Positions 23,606-35,832 of a stretch of DNA of 64,000 bases are shown in pieces. Both the position numbers and the translations under genes were made by a program. The DNA lies in assembly GCA_014529385.2 (NCBI GenBank), contig CM043963.1:101102912-101166911 (forward strand), read 5' to 3'. Positions within the stretch are counted from its first letter, which is position 1; each line of letters opens with the position of its first letter. The notes under the pieces are model-generated. The model was given only the letters and a program-made list of their open reading frames with translations, did no database searches and had not been told where the DNA came from. Source of the DNA: Adiantum capillus-veneris (Eukaryota > Streptophyta > Polypodiopsida > Polypodiales > Pteridaceae).

Positions 23606-23715
23606 TTACATAGAAACACAAGCGTTACCACTCGTTATATTAAGAGTGAAGAGATGCATATTTTCATGCCCTCTTCATCTTAATGTGACATACTGGTTAC
23701 TCGTGTGTTTCATAT
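23606..23715. repeat. Long hairpin 2 in hAT copy 1
   Basis: Arms GAAACACAAGCGTTACCACT and the imperfect complement AGTAACCAGTATGTC (opposite strand) enclose the same TTAAGAGTGAAGAGATGCAT core as hairpin 1. The two hairpins and their flanks form an imperfect tandem repeat of about 300 bp. Confidence 0.8.
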
Positions 23716-24026
23716 TCTAAAAGAACATCATTTTTCATCATTAAATGACTTGGTGTTGTTTTGGACGTAAACACATACGATAGGTAACTTACATCTGCAA
23801 TTGTTAATTTATCCGTTGATAGTTGTGTTGTGAGTTCCACACACTTTATCAGGGATTATATTGATAAAAACTATCAATCTATTTTACAACAGCATCCAGG
23901 ACTTGTGCTGAGAATATCTCACACTAGCTGAGCTGTTCACATATACGATTTTCCAACCCTTTAGATGTAATTTCTTTCATCATCTCACACTTTTGCACAT
24001 AGCAGGGTCCAGTTCTTGTGCTGAGA

Positions 24027-24129
<103 letters not shown>

Positions 24130-24328
24130 AATTTTCATGGTCGATTCGCACAATGTGGTTTGTAATCATAAGATTTTCTCTTTAATTTGCAATAATTTAG
24201 TATTGTTTAATAAATTTGAATCATCATTTAATATATATATAGGGTTAACACTCATTATATAATAACTATGTTACTATGGTGTACAATCATTTCGTAAGAT
24301 TCTTAATTTATAATTTTGTCATACAGAT

Positions 24329-25477
24329 ATGGCAGACACGAAGCTAGCGAAACATCAACGAAAGTTCGTCTCCGAAGTGATTGTGAGACACTTCCATTAC
24401 TCGTCAGAGGCAGAGATTAGGCGTTGTTTAAACCCTGTCGCTCCGGAGCATTTTTATCAGCTTACAGAGACTCTAACCAAGTCTGTGTTTGAGCAGCTCC
24501 AGGCAGAGTTTGCACCAGCTATTTTTGACATAGCCCTCCTGACATCGGGTGCTTTAGTAAACATGGTCAAAAAAACCATTGGACAGATCATGAAAACCTT
24601 TCAAGAACTAAAAAATCCTACAATTACTTCCTTGCCAAACATAGCTGAGCGCATACATCTTGTGCAACAGCTTTACATGGAGTTCAAGAGCAAGGAAAAG
24701 TTAGAAAGAGTAGCAAAGCGTGCAAGAGTGGAAGCCAGCTCTTCTGAAGTTGCTGTTGAACCAGAAATCATTCTTAGAATAGAGCCTGCAACGTCATCCG
24801 TTGCTACATTAGACCTCTCTCAACTACCACCTATTTTACACCTTTTACCCGACAGAACCGTCTTCAATATCCAAGCTCCACAGCTAGGAGAGGGAAGATG
24901 GGCACATGTGAAGCGTGTGGGTGTCACACATCCCACTTTCAAAGATCAAGTGTATGATGCAAAAGTGTTCAAAGTACACTTACATGGGCCCACCATGGAG
25001 CAAGAGAGATGCCTACCAAACAACAACCAAGTAGCAATTTACTTTATCCAACAATGCTATGTTCGATATGTTTTGCTGAAGAGAGTGGATTGGTCAGATC
25101 GTCCAGGCACCGCTGGCGTTGGACATGGACGCATTGCAGAAAAAGTGGCAGCACGCAATTGAAATAATCCAATGCCTCCTCGCAAGCGCCCTATTGTTTT
25201 ACTTCCTGAAGAGTCAAAAACACTGACTAAATTAGCCAGCCAAGGACAAGGCCTTGCCAGCCAAGGAGAAACACCGGACATGCTTCGTGGCCGTATTCTT
25301 GAGCTTGAAATAGAGTTAAGTGATGCACAAGCAAAGCTTCAACGATATGAATCATTGTATGGACCTTTGCCAGATGATACTACCACTTCACATAAAGATG
25401 GTGCTCAACCATCCCCTGAGCTAGGAATTACAGATTTTACCATAGACCAGCTTATAGCAAATCTATCAAGCTCATAA
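24329..25477 (+). pseudogene. hAT copy 1 kinase/ORF2 remnant, fused by deletion
   Basis: The 277-aa frame (24329-25162) starts 'MADTKLAKHQRKFVSEVIVR'. It keeps the helical N-terminal region, including the stretch that is frameshifted in copy 2, and the kinase glycine loop 'LGEGRWAHV'. The VAIK-like Lys is in 'YDAKVFKV' (Ala to Asp beside it). After 'HLHGPTMEQ' it jumps to 'ERCLPNNNQVAIYF', which in copy 2 lies in ORF2 1.2 kb further on, so the kinase core is deleted. A TGA at 25160 (AATGCA to AATTGA) then stops it. ORF2 continues at 25172-25477 ('MPPRKRPIVLL', coiled coil 'RGRILELEIELSDAQAKLQ'). The kinase activity must be lost. Confidence 0.85.
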
Positions 25478-25779
25478 GTCACTCACAAGCTTTTTGTAAT
25501 CTCAAAATTATATCAAACTCTTTTCGATTGAGTAATTTCCCAGAACCTTGTTGTAATTTCAAACCTACATCGACTTTATGTAATTGTTATTCGACAAGAT
25601 ATTATCGGCAATTTATATTAGTGTGTGAGTAAATATGTGCGTATGAGAGAGAGAAAGAGAGGTTTTGATATGAACGACAACGAGATACCACTTTCTTTCA
25701 TCATATGCAAAAACTTGTTAAGTATTACAATGGTACTCTCACAAATCATCTCCATCTTCAAAAACTGCAACCATATAAT

Positions 25780-27819
25780 CTACTTCGTCCATATCTGAGC
25801 ATTCTGAACTATCTCCCATTCCATATCATCTTCATCATCAACTTCTGCAGAAATAGCTTCATGTGTTTGGAAGACTCCATATTGCTTTTGAGTGGCTCTA
25901 GTTGCAATGTTTTGAAGCTTATAAATAAGTCTCATATTGCAAAAAACATACATCAAATGAGCAGCCCGTTTAGTATGAAGTCTGTTTCGCTTTTTCTTGT
26001 GCACAAAGTCGAATGCTGACCAATTTCGTTCACAACTTCCACTTGATGCAGCTACTGATAAAACTCTAACTGCAATGTGTTGCAACTCCACTTTCTCTCC
26101 ACCATAAAGGTGCACTTGTTTTGCCAATGGCATCTATATGCCACGGATCCTGAAACATACCAGTTCTGTTGGCATAATCTACTCGCTGATGAAAAGCTGT
26201 TTTTCCATCTTCGTGCCCTAAGAGTTGGGAGCACACTGTTTTGAAGTCGGACATAACTTCTTTGTTGGCAGATTGCTGATGCATTTGAAACTTAGGATCC
26301 AATACAAAAGCCGCACCATGCAATGGCGTATGCAACTGCACCCAACGCTTGTTAACAATTGTAATCATGGTAGCTTTATCCTTTGCACCAAAACTGACAT
26401 TTTCTCTTAGCTTGCGTATAGCCTCTGGCATATACCAGTAGACCCGACCAAAAATAAAAGAATCTGTGTCAACTGCTCTCAAAAGATCTACAAATGGCTT
26501 AGACAGAGTTACTATTCTTTCTACATTACGCCAAAAGACTGGCGAGTTTACTATTTGTGCACATCGACCAGCTGCTTCCTGATAACTTGGATACTTGTTG
26601 AGCCATCCATCCTATCTTCTGTCTGCTAAGGTTTCCATCAATGCAGGCTTCAACTCTTGCAAAGCAGCAAGAACATAGTATGCCGTAGCAAACCTTATTG
26701 CGCAAAATATTTGCAGAGCTTTATTTGGTGACTTGGTTCGAAAAAGAGCATACGAAAATTGATGCTCTCTAATGCATTTCACCACATGATTTGCATCCAA
26801 TAAAGTTTGCTTCACACATGCCATTTTACCAATATCTTTTAAAAGCAAATTTAAAGTGTGAGCTGCACATGGTACCCAAGAAATCTCCGGATACTTGACT
26901 TGAATAGCTCTTTCTGCTCCTTTGTAGTTGGCCGCATTATCTGTGACAATAGCAATCACATTCTTTGGTCCACCTGCCTTTGCAATTGCACGCTCATACA
27001 CCCCTGCTAGGTAGGTATCGTCTTCTCTTTCAATGAGCTATCAATTGCTTCCACGAACATAGACCCTCTAGGGTTAATAAGCATTACATTGATTAAAGGT
27101 TTTTTCTGACAGTTAGTCCATCCATCCAATGCTATGGTGCATCCATATGCTGGAACAAACTCTAGGACTGTGCATTTGAGAATGGCTTAAGTATTGTCTT
27201 TGACTTTATCAAGATATTCATTTCGTATCTTGTTATAGTCAGGAAGCACAAATCCTTTTTTGGCTGTACTCATCAAAGCATCTTGAAATATTGGATTGCG
27301 CATAACATTGAACGATATGCAACATGCAACAAATGCTTGTGTCCATTTTAAATGCAACTCAAGCAACCATTGTTTACCTAATGCTTCAGGCATTGTCTGT
27401 CCATTGGATGACGCTCTGCCGGATTTGCTTGTGCTAGGAACTCCTCCTGATGTAGAAGCATGTCCATGAAGAGGGTTCAATTGAGAACTTTGATCATTTA
27501 CTTGAGTGGTACACACCTCTTCTCTTGCCTCATTGCATACAGATGGTTCAATATTCGCATGAATATCTTTAGAAACATCACCTTTATGTTTAGCTGCAAG
27601 AATCAACTTTACTTTGCGAGAATACATGGCAAATTTTTCATGAATATCTTTTGGTGGTGCCCCGCACTTTTCAACATTTCCAGGGACTTTGAACAAATGC
27701 TCTTTAATTGTGGTTGCATTACCACTGAACTCGTGGCCACAAGATTTACATTTAAGTCGAGATGTATTTCTCCCAGCTTTCAACTCATGCACATAACTCC
27801 ACTCTTGTCCTTTCACCAT
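25780..27819 (-). pseudogene. hAT copy 1 transposase, multiply broken
   Basis: Minus strand, likely start at 27819 ('MVKGQEWSYVHELKAG'), which follows an intron acceptor; an in-frame upstream ATG at 27891 is less likely. Domains: a BED-like zinc finger ('CKSCGHEFSGNATTIKEHLF', then C); a DUF659-like core with 'VTDNAANYKG' and 'CAAHTLNLLL'; and a hAT C-terminal dimerisation region ('LQHIAVRVLSVAASSGSCER', 'KKRNRLHTKRA'). Lesions against copy 2: GAA to TAA at about 27187, a 1-bp loss near 27015, TGG to TAG near 26612, and a small deletion near 26110. It keeps the frame at two sites where copy 2 is broken. Confidence 0.88.
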
Positions 27820-28099
27820 GATGCACAAAAATAATTTGCTAGTAAAAACAAAGTCAATGATCATTTTCATAATCAAAATCAATAAAAACATTAAATTAAT
27901 TTAACTAACAATGATTGAACGAAATTAAAATAATTAAAAAAATGATTGAACAGAAATAAAATAATAAAAAACAATACCATTGGATTACATATAAATTGCA
28001 TCGATTTATCTAAAGTGCAAGCTTGTATCTTTAACACATTACGATAATCAATAATTACAATTAAATCAAGTATTAAAATGATTATCATTATAAATTACT

Positions 28100-29085
28100 A
28101 TACATACAAGAGCTATAAGTGACATTTTTAAATGTCAAAACGATAATCACTTACAATACTTGATAATTATCGTATCTATGTAAAGTGTGAACAAAAAGTT
28201 CTTACACTTTACCATAGATTTTTAAGCGATTATCTATCTACAATGCGAGCATATGTATGCTCTCACATAGTACGGTAGATTTTGCAATCCAAATAAAGAT
28301 AAGAGAATATCATTATTTTTGGACATGTTTTTCCTAAATTTTTACTCTAGTGAGAGCATAGCAGTGTGAATAGCTCTACACAAAACGTAAAAATATAATT
28401 TTGTTTCATTATATTCATTTTTAAGTGAGAGAAAATCTCTACACATCAAAATCGAACTTTAAATTACATAAAATTAATTTTTATGTAATTATATTTTTAA
28501 ACTAATTATCTCATGTGAGAGTACACTCTACACACAACGATAATATCTTAATTTTTTTTTATTAGTCACTTTAAGTGTCAAATTAATTGAACACATTGAC
28601 AAGTGATTCTTATAATTACAGTTTGTATCGGGTGAGAGATTAAACTCTTCACAAAATACAAACTTTCAACTATTTACTAAGTTTTTCAAAACAAATTCAT
28701 ATATTTGAATCACAAAACTTAAAATTCTATTGAATTTTGATTTTTATTGAATTCAAATTGTTTTATTTTTTTACAAATTACATTTTTTGATCGTTTGGTG
28801 AGAGTACTCACATGGAAAACACTGACTTTGAAAGCTGGTATGAGGCCTTTCGCGTGTTGCTATATATACTAATATATTCGATCGTTATAATTTTTGATTG
28901 AAAATACTTTCGTTCGAAAATAATTTCGATCGAAAAGTTTTCGATCGAAAAATCAAGAAGTTATACGATTGGCCGTTTATGCTGATGTGGCACCGTATAA
29001 TACGGCCGTATAATTTAGATAAACGAATAGTACGCCCATTATTCGCGTATTATACGTCTCCCGAATAATGAATAATGCAACTTAG
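28100..29085. promoter_or_regulatory. hAT copy 1 right end: GTGAGAG hairpin array and CGATCG palindromes
   Basis: From about 28200 to 28850, short inverted units GTGAGAG-spacer-CTCTACAC repeat at least five times. They are the inverted form of the GTGTAG-CTCTCAC units at the left end. From 28880 to 28955 CGATCG palindromes recur, and from 28990 to 29075 CGTATA/TATACG motifs lead into the TIR. The segment is also the probable leader and 5' intron of the transposase gene. Confidence 0.65.
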
Positions 29086-29614
29086 GTAGGAACATTGGTA
29101 CGCTGATTCTGGTTCTCCATATCCTCCTTGCGTCTAAACCTATGTGGTGGCTCCCGAGCTCTTCTTGCTATGCGGGATCTCACATGGACAACGTGAGAGT
29201 GAATGGCACATGAAACACAGTACTACATTTTGGCGTAAAACTTGGGAAGTGTGTACCTATCATAAACGCAAGCATCCTACACATCTCGCACAGAAGCTTG
29301 CTCAACAATGTTCCTTACAAGAAACTGCTTGACAACCTTGTCCTTGGGCACACATCACCCATAATTGGAGCACATGATTGGGTTGGTGTGGCCTCTTCTG
29401 TGCTTGTTACATCCACCATTGCAGCGCTTACAGTCATGATTGCTTATGGCGCAATTGCTTCTGCTTCCTCTTCGCAATGGTAATTCTTCTTTTTATTTTT
29501 TTTGAAGGGAAAGTCGGCTACATTCAATCGTCGTTAGGACATCAAAAATCATCTCTACAAGTCCTCATACAAAAATCCTACACAACTAAATTGAGAAGCA
29601 AAAAAGCTGCCTCG

Positions 29615-30061
29615 TCATCCGCCTAGGTCAATAGAAGGGAAGATTTGAGTGAGAAGGATGGCACCACCAGCCTCTTTGATCTTCGTCTCTGAAAGCTTTA
29701 ATGACCAAAGGAATGGGGGGAGCATCGCCTTTACCCAGCACCTTGAGGTACACAAACTGTGTGACATCCAGGAAGGGCCCTTTCCTTCGAGAGCAGACTT
29801 CACAGAGTCGGGCAGAAGCGAGAACAGACGATCCACATTCACAATGGGACAGTGGAACTTGTTCATTGTCTTGGATCTTCCCGGAGTATGTGCTAACGAT
29901 TTTGGAAAAATCTCTTACAGTTGGAATCTCGGGAGGATACCCGGCTTTCAAAAAAGCGAAAGCGACATGTGGGCACCATGCCACATCTCTCTCTTAGACA
30001 ACTTGGAGTCTCTCTCTCTCGGTGCCTCTCATGACCACTCTACAAAAGGGAAGCCTGCAAG

Positions 30062-30156
<95 letters not shown>

Positions 30157-30577
30157 TGCACTGAAGAGCCAGGTAGGGTGATCCAAGTGAGAGGCCCTTG
30201 GGTTGTTGCTCGCGACAACAGCCCTGCCTCCATTCCCTACAATAATCTTATGGTGAATTCTCTGGGGAAGGGTGAGAGAGCCATTGCTTATTGGTGGTAG
30301 TTCACGAGAGGGCAGGTTGTGTGCAAGGGCATCGGCGAGGTGTAGAGAAAGGCAATGGGGAATTGCAAGGAGTTGCAAAAGATCCTTTGGAATCTTCCAA
30401 GCTAATGAATTTTATTTCATTAGTCACCGGGGTGATATTTGTTGAAAAGAATGCGATGGTGGTGCATACCTCCTGCATTACCGCGACCTCCAGAATGCTC
30501 TCTGTGCTTGCCAATTCTTCCATGGCCTACACTAACATGACATCTCTTCTTCTTGTCTTCTTCAACCTGGTCGTCAT
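29615..30577 (-). pseudogene. RPL27A: 60S ribosomal protein L27a (uL15) pseudogene
   Basis: Minus strand. From an ATG at 30577: '[11 protein letters not shown]', then after a 2-bp frameshift '[19 protein letters not shown]' and '[15 protein letters not shown]', the conserved uL15 start. A GTGAC donor follows at about 30427. Downstream, 29866-29640 gives 'NKFHCPIVNVDRLFSLLPDS', then in another frame 'FLDVTQFVYLKVLGKG' and in a third 'KIKEAGGAILL', the conserved C-terminal half. The gap between the parts holds a CT tract and looks like a retained intron, so this is a duplicated gene, not a processed copy. At least three frameshifts and the lost middle make it non-functional. Confidence 0.82.
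30065..30152. repeat. (CT)n tract
   Basis: A pure CT run of about 88 bp in the likely intron of the RPL27A pseudogene. Confidence 0.97.
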
Positions 30578-30603
30578 GGCGGCCTCCCTACTCTCGAACC
30601 AGG

Positions 30604-30715
<112 letters not shown>

Positions 30716-31072
30716 TTTCCATCTCAAAAAGCGTTGGGGATTTTGGCATTGACCATGCAACCACCTTTTTTTTTCACCGTACCATTGTAAAAGTCTCCCC
30801 TTTTTTGCATTCCCTAAGTTTAACAAAAAAGCAAGATAGCAGCAATTCATAACATAATCAATCAAGAGTTCTACTGGAGTATGGCACGTCTTACAAGCAA
30901 TAGCCAGATCTTCAGGTTTTCTCTCTCATACATCCAAGAGAGAAATTTGATGAAGTGAACCCCAATTTTAATTTTCTTAAGAACAGAGTTGAAGTGTCGA
31001 TCTGATGAGGAAGATACTTCAATCAAGTCATGCTAAATAGCACTCAGACATGCAATATCCTCTGCAGCAGCT

Positions 31073-31441
31073 TCAGACCACAAAACTAATTCCATGCTCC
31101 CTGATGCCATCTACCAGAGCTTTCAATTTTCCATGGTATCGTTGGTCCTTTGTGTAGCTAAAGTGGATGGCAGGTATCTCCTTCTCTTTCAGCCTGTTGG
31201 CTAGCACTTGACCAATTTTCGCTGCAACTGCACAATCAGAATGTGATTCCATTTTCTCCATCAAGTCCTTTTCTTGTGATTCCATTTTCTCCATCAAGTC
31301 CTTTTCTTGTGAGCAAGCTGTTGCTGCTACCATCCTAGTTGGGGTGTGAAAAACTTGAGAAGTAATGTACTTGTTTGAGAAAAAACCATCAAAACATACA
31401 ACTTCAAATAATCTGAGGTTCTGTTTTGTAAAGTCGTCCAT
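31073..31441 (-). CDS. Organellar-type ribosomal protein uL18 (L18p/L5e family), probably mitochondrial
   Basis: Minus-strand frame open from 31582. I prefer the Met at 31441 ('MDDFTKQNLRLF') because it gives about 122 aa, close to plant members of this family, and has a good context (GCAATGG). The pattern fits uL18: 'SNKYITSQVFHTPTRMVAATACSQEK', then 'CAVAAKIGQVLANRLKEKEI' and 'YHGKLKALVDGIREHGI', the conserved 5S-rRNA-binding C-terminal half. An 11-codon unit, SQEKDLMEKME, is duplicated in tandem (31245-31312), in frame, in the loop between the two halves. It is the only apparently intact host gene in the window. Expression is not shown. Confidence 0.75.
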   Translation of the reverse strand: MDDFTKQNLRLFEVVCFDGFFSNKYITSQVFHTPTRMVAATACSQEKDLMEKMESQEKDLMEKMESHSDCAVAAKIGQVLANRLKEKEIPAIHFSYTKDQRYHGKLKALVDGIREHGISFVV

Positions 31442-31659
31442 TGCACCTGTGGCACTTGACAAGGCATGACCCAGTTTGAGCAAGCGGAGCTTTTTGAATT
31501 GCATATCTGCCTTGCAAGTGAGATCCAAGTCAATCGATAGCCTACCCTGTCTCACGAATCCAACGACCCATTTGATAAACAACCCTGCCCAGCGTCCCCA
31601 TCTCTGTCGTCTCCCCCTCTCGCTCTGTGTTGGAGCCTTCTTTCACAAAGCGAGGTATG

Positions 31660-31770
<111 letters not shown>

Positions 31771-31779
31771 AAGGGAACA

Positions 31780-31827
31780 AAAACTCAACTCTCTCAAAGA
31801 GCACGCGCTTTGAGAGAGTTGAGTTTT
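31780..31827. repeat. Perfect 20-bp hairpin between CT and GA tracts
   Basis: AAAACTCAACTCTCTCAAAG at 31780-31799 is the exact complement of 31808-31827, with an 8-base loop (AGCACGCG). It lies between a CT tract on the left and a GA tract (31833-31868) on the right, so the palindrome extends imperfectly into both tracts. Confidence 0.9.
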
Positions 31828-32080
31828 TTTTTTAGAGAGAGAGAGGGGGGAGAGAGAGAGAGAGAGAGTGTGTGTGTGTGTGAGTGAGGGCAACGCAGGC
31901 GCACCACCTCCTCATATTCTTGCTGCCGTTGTCAAGCTGGTCACAAGCTTCTTCAGCTGTCATGTAACTTCCACAACAGTCACCGACCATTAATTATCTT
32001 TGCCTTCGACTCTTGCAGATGGGGTAGTGCCTCCAGCCTCTTGCACGACTCGACAAGCAAGCCTCTGCAGCAACTTGGGG

Positions 32081-32082
32081 CA

Positions 32083-32173
<91 letters not shown>
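32081..32173. repeat. (GA)n tract
   Basis: A nearly pure GA run of about 93 bp. Confidence 0.97.
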
Positions 32174-32176
<3 letters not shown>

Positions 32177-32219
32177 TGTCCTTTCCTTCATCTTCTCTCC
32201 TTGCAGCGTAAAGCCGATT

Positions 32220-33430
32220 AGTCTTCTTCTTGAGCCTACACCTAAGGCAAGAGCAATATCATTGCGGGCCATGTCCACTTCTTCTATAATGGAATTGGCC
32301 TATTTAGTTTGAGAGTAGCGGAAATTAATGAGAGTACTTTTGAGAAATGACTTTGTGAGCATAGCGGGTGAACATAATTGAATATAGCAACATAATCATA
32401 GTGATTAGTTAACTTGGCATGGACAATACTTTTGCAAGAGAGAGAATTTAGAGAACATGACAACAGTTGAGGACCGGATTTATGTGGAGCCGGTCCCCCC
32501 TCCAATAGGCATTTGTATTAGGATTTCTCCCATTAAGAGAGACTTGTTACAATACAATATTTGTGTTCCTTGTGACCTAGGTGATGCAATGAAGATGGAA
32601 ATCTTCATGCATCACAAACATAACATAAACTTGAAGAAACCTTTAACTATCCCAAGACCTCAAACACCTTCAAAGGTGGAGAGAGCTAGCAGGGAATGAG
32701 GGTAGGGAAGAGGAAGAAGAAACATTTCGTAGGAGAAATAACTAGTTCCTCGCTTATCATAACTCTTGTTGCTAGCATACATAATAGCATAGTAATGAAG
32801 AAGAAGGAGATGGAAAGCTTAAGCATTGAAGCATGGCTCTTGGTTGGATTTGCACTCCATATCCAAGAGTGTTGGTGTAGGATCTCAACCTCTACTTACT
32901 TGGAGAAGGAGAGGGAGCTCTTGCACTTTGCATAGCACACAATGAGAGTGTTTGTGAGTGTGTGTGGGTGAGTATACCCCCTAAGCAACCCCCTAGCTTG
33001 CTTGGGTCGACCCCCCCCTTGTAGCTCATGCTTGAAGCTCATTGGACCCCTCCAGGCCTAGCCAATTACAAGCAGGAGGCATTACAAGCAGCAAGGGTAG
33101 CCTTGAGACAAGTGTCCCCCTTTCCCATTTGAGAGAGAGGGCTAGATAAATGCTAAATCAATTAATTAAATCTCCTAAATTATTATTGGACCCCTTGGGT
33201 GGCCAACTAATAGGCTTCAGGCACACCATGAGGGCAACATGAGGAGGAACTTGACAAGTGTCCCTCTTGCTTTCTTTGTACCATGCATGCCTTGTGTGAG
33301 TGTGTGGGTGTTCTCTCTCATCCCCCCTCATGTAGGGCTTGCCCCCTCCTTGTAGGGATTGAATATTTGACTTTTTGACACCTCAAGCCCCTCATACATA
33401 GGCCCAGTTCCCATCACAAGCTTGGCCGTT
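32220..33430. other. No recognisable gene
   Basis: Short frames only, none with a family pattern. The region has many short 'CCCCC' and 'CTTGTAG' stretches but no clear array. Confidence 0.4.
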
Positions 33431-33439
33431 AAGCACTTT

Positions 33440-33612
33440 AAGCTTGGGCTAGGTTCTCACCTTAAGTGAAACCCTAGCATCTCAAGCATGTCAAGCACGT
33501 CAAGCATCTCAACAATTAAGCACCTCAAGCATCTCAAGCACCTCAATCATCAAGCACCTCAAGCACATTAGTAATCAAGCATGAAAAGCAGGACAAGCAC
33601 CTCGAGCTGGGT
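33440..33612. repeat. Degenerate CTCAAGCA minisatellite
   Basis: Variants of CTCAAGCAC or TCAAGCAC occur about fourteen times with spacings of 8-15 bp. No frame is kept. Confidence 0.75.
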
Positions 33613-33894
33613 CGGGTTCCAGCGCCTCAAGGTCAGCCCTAGCTTACCTAAGGTCAAAGGACTTTTAGACACATTATTGGAGGTCTTCAATGAAGCTAAC
33701 CCTAAGGTCTTATGCTCCATTGGTTAGCCTTGCTCTTTGATAACCATCTCTCATTTGGGCCCCTTTACCATTTGCCCCATGTTGAGATAGATCTATAAGC
33801 ACATGTCTATATCTTAACCCTTGTTCCCGTTTATTCTCCCACATTAAGTGATCAGTTTAATATGAGAGAATCATTTGGGTTGGTTAGATATTAG

Positions 33895-34790
33895 ATATTA
33901 GATTTTATGACATCTTCGGATGTCATGGGGGCTAGACCTGCATCCATGAGTTTCTGTTGCGCTGAAGCGGGGGTAATGGCTTCTTTCCACATTATGTGAA
34001 GCACAGGCCATATGCGGAAGAAGGTGATGAGGAGAGGTGCAAAGGAAGAGGGACTGGTCGATGGTGCAGCAGCTTTCAAGAGAGGTCCCCATTGTTTGAG
34101 AATTCGCTTTACTCCAGCTACACTTATCGAATTTGTTGAATTCTCCGTGTTGACACAATCAAACCTCCATGGCACTTCCATGAGCTCCATTGCCAGCTCT
34201 GCGCCTCCCTGGCTACTGCCTTGGCTGTCTTCAACTGTTCCACCGTCATGCCCGTCAAATACGATAGAGCTATCACAGCATCAATAGCTTCCTCTCCGTA
34301 CATCCTCAGAAGCTCAAGCATAATATAGTTCCTTGTTGCTACCTTGGCGTTTGCATCGTTCACAAAAACGTCTACCTTGCCCTTATACTCTGCAGGCAGC
34401 TCGCACACTATTTCTATCAAATTTCACAGATCGCCGCTAGCAGTAAAGCAGACGAGACGCACAGATGTTCAGGCAGCATAGGATCAGTAGGTGTTGATGA
34501 ATATCCCAGCACACCGTGTGCGGGCATGTTTCCCCACAATTGCTCGCAAAGAGGACGCGCAGTGTCCTCGTGATCATCATCAAGGTCTTGATCTTCTCCA
34601 TATTCAGCTTCGACGTAGACAAAAGGGGACAGTTTGCGCAGTCGGGCCGGAGCCCACGATTCTCACATCAACTCAGAGTTGCAGAGTGTCTTGTGATCTT
34701 TCCAATGCTGCTTCGGCACTCTTTACTGCACTTCTTGCAGAACTTGCGTGCGGCATTTGTGCATTGATCGCGGGCTAGCTCATGCCGCTA
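33895..34790 (-). pseudogene. MYND zinc finger / DUF4470 gene fragment
   Basis: Minus strand, read across frames. At 34760-34665, after a Cys-rich run ('FCKKC', 'SKEC'), comes 'KQHWKDHKTLCNSELM', the end of a MYND finger. Then 'PFVYVEAEYGEDQDLDDDHE' (34640-34560), and 'IEIVCELPAEYKGKVDVFVN' with 'DANAKVATRNYIMLELLRMY' (34420-34300), which fits the DUF4470 core ('vfvlND.n..v.aRN'). A last block, 'AGVKRILKQWGPLLKAA', lies near 34120. MYND-DUF4470 proteins are known in plants, with unclear function. Several frameshifts and missing ends show it is a broken copy. Confidence 0.65.
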
Positions 34791-34854
34791 GCTGGCTACC
34801 ACCGACGGTGGATCCGTATTATTAGTGCCCCCATAGCTAGAGCTGGAGTAGAAG

Positions 34855-35235
34855 ATGGCAGACAAATTATCTTCTAAGTACATGTATTGGTCAAATTATA
34901 AGACATGGCTTTTCAAACCGGAAGAGAAAGAAACTAACAACATACAACATTTGCAAACAAAAGAACATCTTGGAAAAGTATTGCCAAAAGGAGGGCAAGG
35001 TGATAGGCCACCTTGTCCCATCTTGCATAGGGGGTGCTTTATGAGGTACCTCAAGCTAGTTGAAGCCATTACAAAATGTGATTACACGTCCATGTCGCGA
35101 GTTGTCATATACCATTTTAAAAAAGGAGTCCTTAAGCATAAATGTGTTAATATCAAGAGAGCATTCAACAACAAGAGAATTTACTACACCTCCGTTGCTC
35201 TACAAGGCCATGAGATCGATGTACAAAATTTTTAG
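34855..35235 (+). other. Unrecognised 126-aa reading frame
   Basis: The frame starts 'MADKLSSKYMYWSNYKTWLF' and ends 'GHEIDVQNF'. It is Lys-rich and has no motif I recognise. With no homologue, splice context or neighbour to support it, it may be chance or a remnant of a repeat. Confidence 0.2.
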
Positions 35236-35239
35236 CATA

Positions 35240-35788
35240 TGATGCCTAGTATTTTTTGGCAAATTGAACAACAACTAAAATTATAGCACATGGATCAAAA
35301 CCCCATAGGTACTACTATGATTGTGTTGCCATGAAGTGCTCATGTACCCTTGTTTGTAGTGTAAATATCTTGGTGAAACTCTCATCATTACACTCTTAAG
35401 CTATTGCTTTTGCATGAAAATCAAAGCTTTTCAAAAGAAGAAATAAATATATCATATTGGCCTTCATTTAAATTGTTCAAGAATATAATATTCAATTCAT
35501 TCTCTAGGACTCTTGAAACATATAATCTTGGTCTTTCATCTATTTTGGTTGAAAGACGCCAAAAATGAAGTAGCTACCCATGGAGCCCTGATCTAAAGAA
35601 AGAACACATCAAAATTTTGAGCATTTTCAACATTAATATGAGGTTCAAAATATGAAAGTTCGAATATTAGGTTCAAAGTTTGAAACAACCTATTAATTCC
35701 GTACTAGCATAGCTTTGACATAAACATAACATGTGATCAAAGCTAACACAACAAATCGGTCTTTTGTAGTGAAACACACACTATTTAC

Positions 35789-35832
<44 letters not shown>

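Noticed and set aside
24329..25162. Kinase-like gene considered as an ordinary host gene next to a transposon
   Set aside because: It lies inside the target duplication and termini of both hAT copies at the same relative position, so it belongs to the element.
27460..27834. 124-aa plus-strand frame, with a similar one at 52070-52423 on the other strand
   Set aside because: It is antisense to the transposase zinc-finger region in both copies and shows no family pattern.
29628..29984. 118-aa minus-strand frame with Cys pairs, first read as a zinc-ribbon protein
   Set aside because: The neighbouring frames give the conserved RPL27A C-terminal half; the Cys pairs come from reading RPL27A out of frame.
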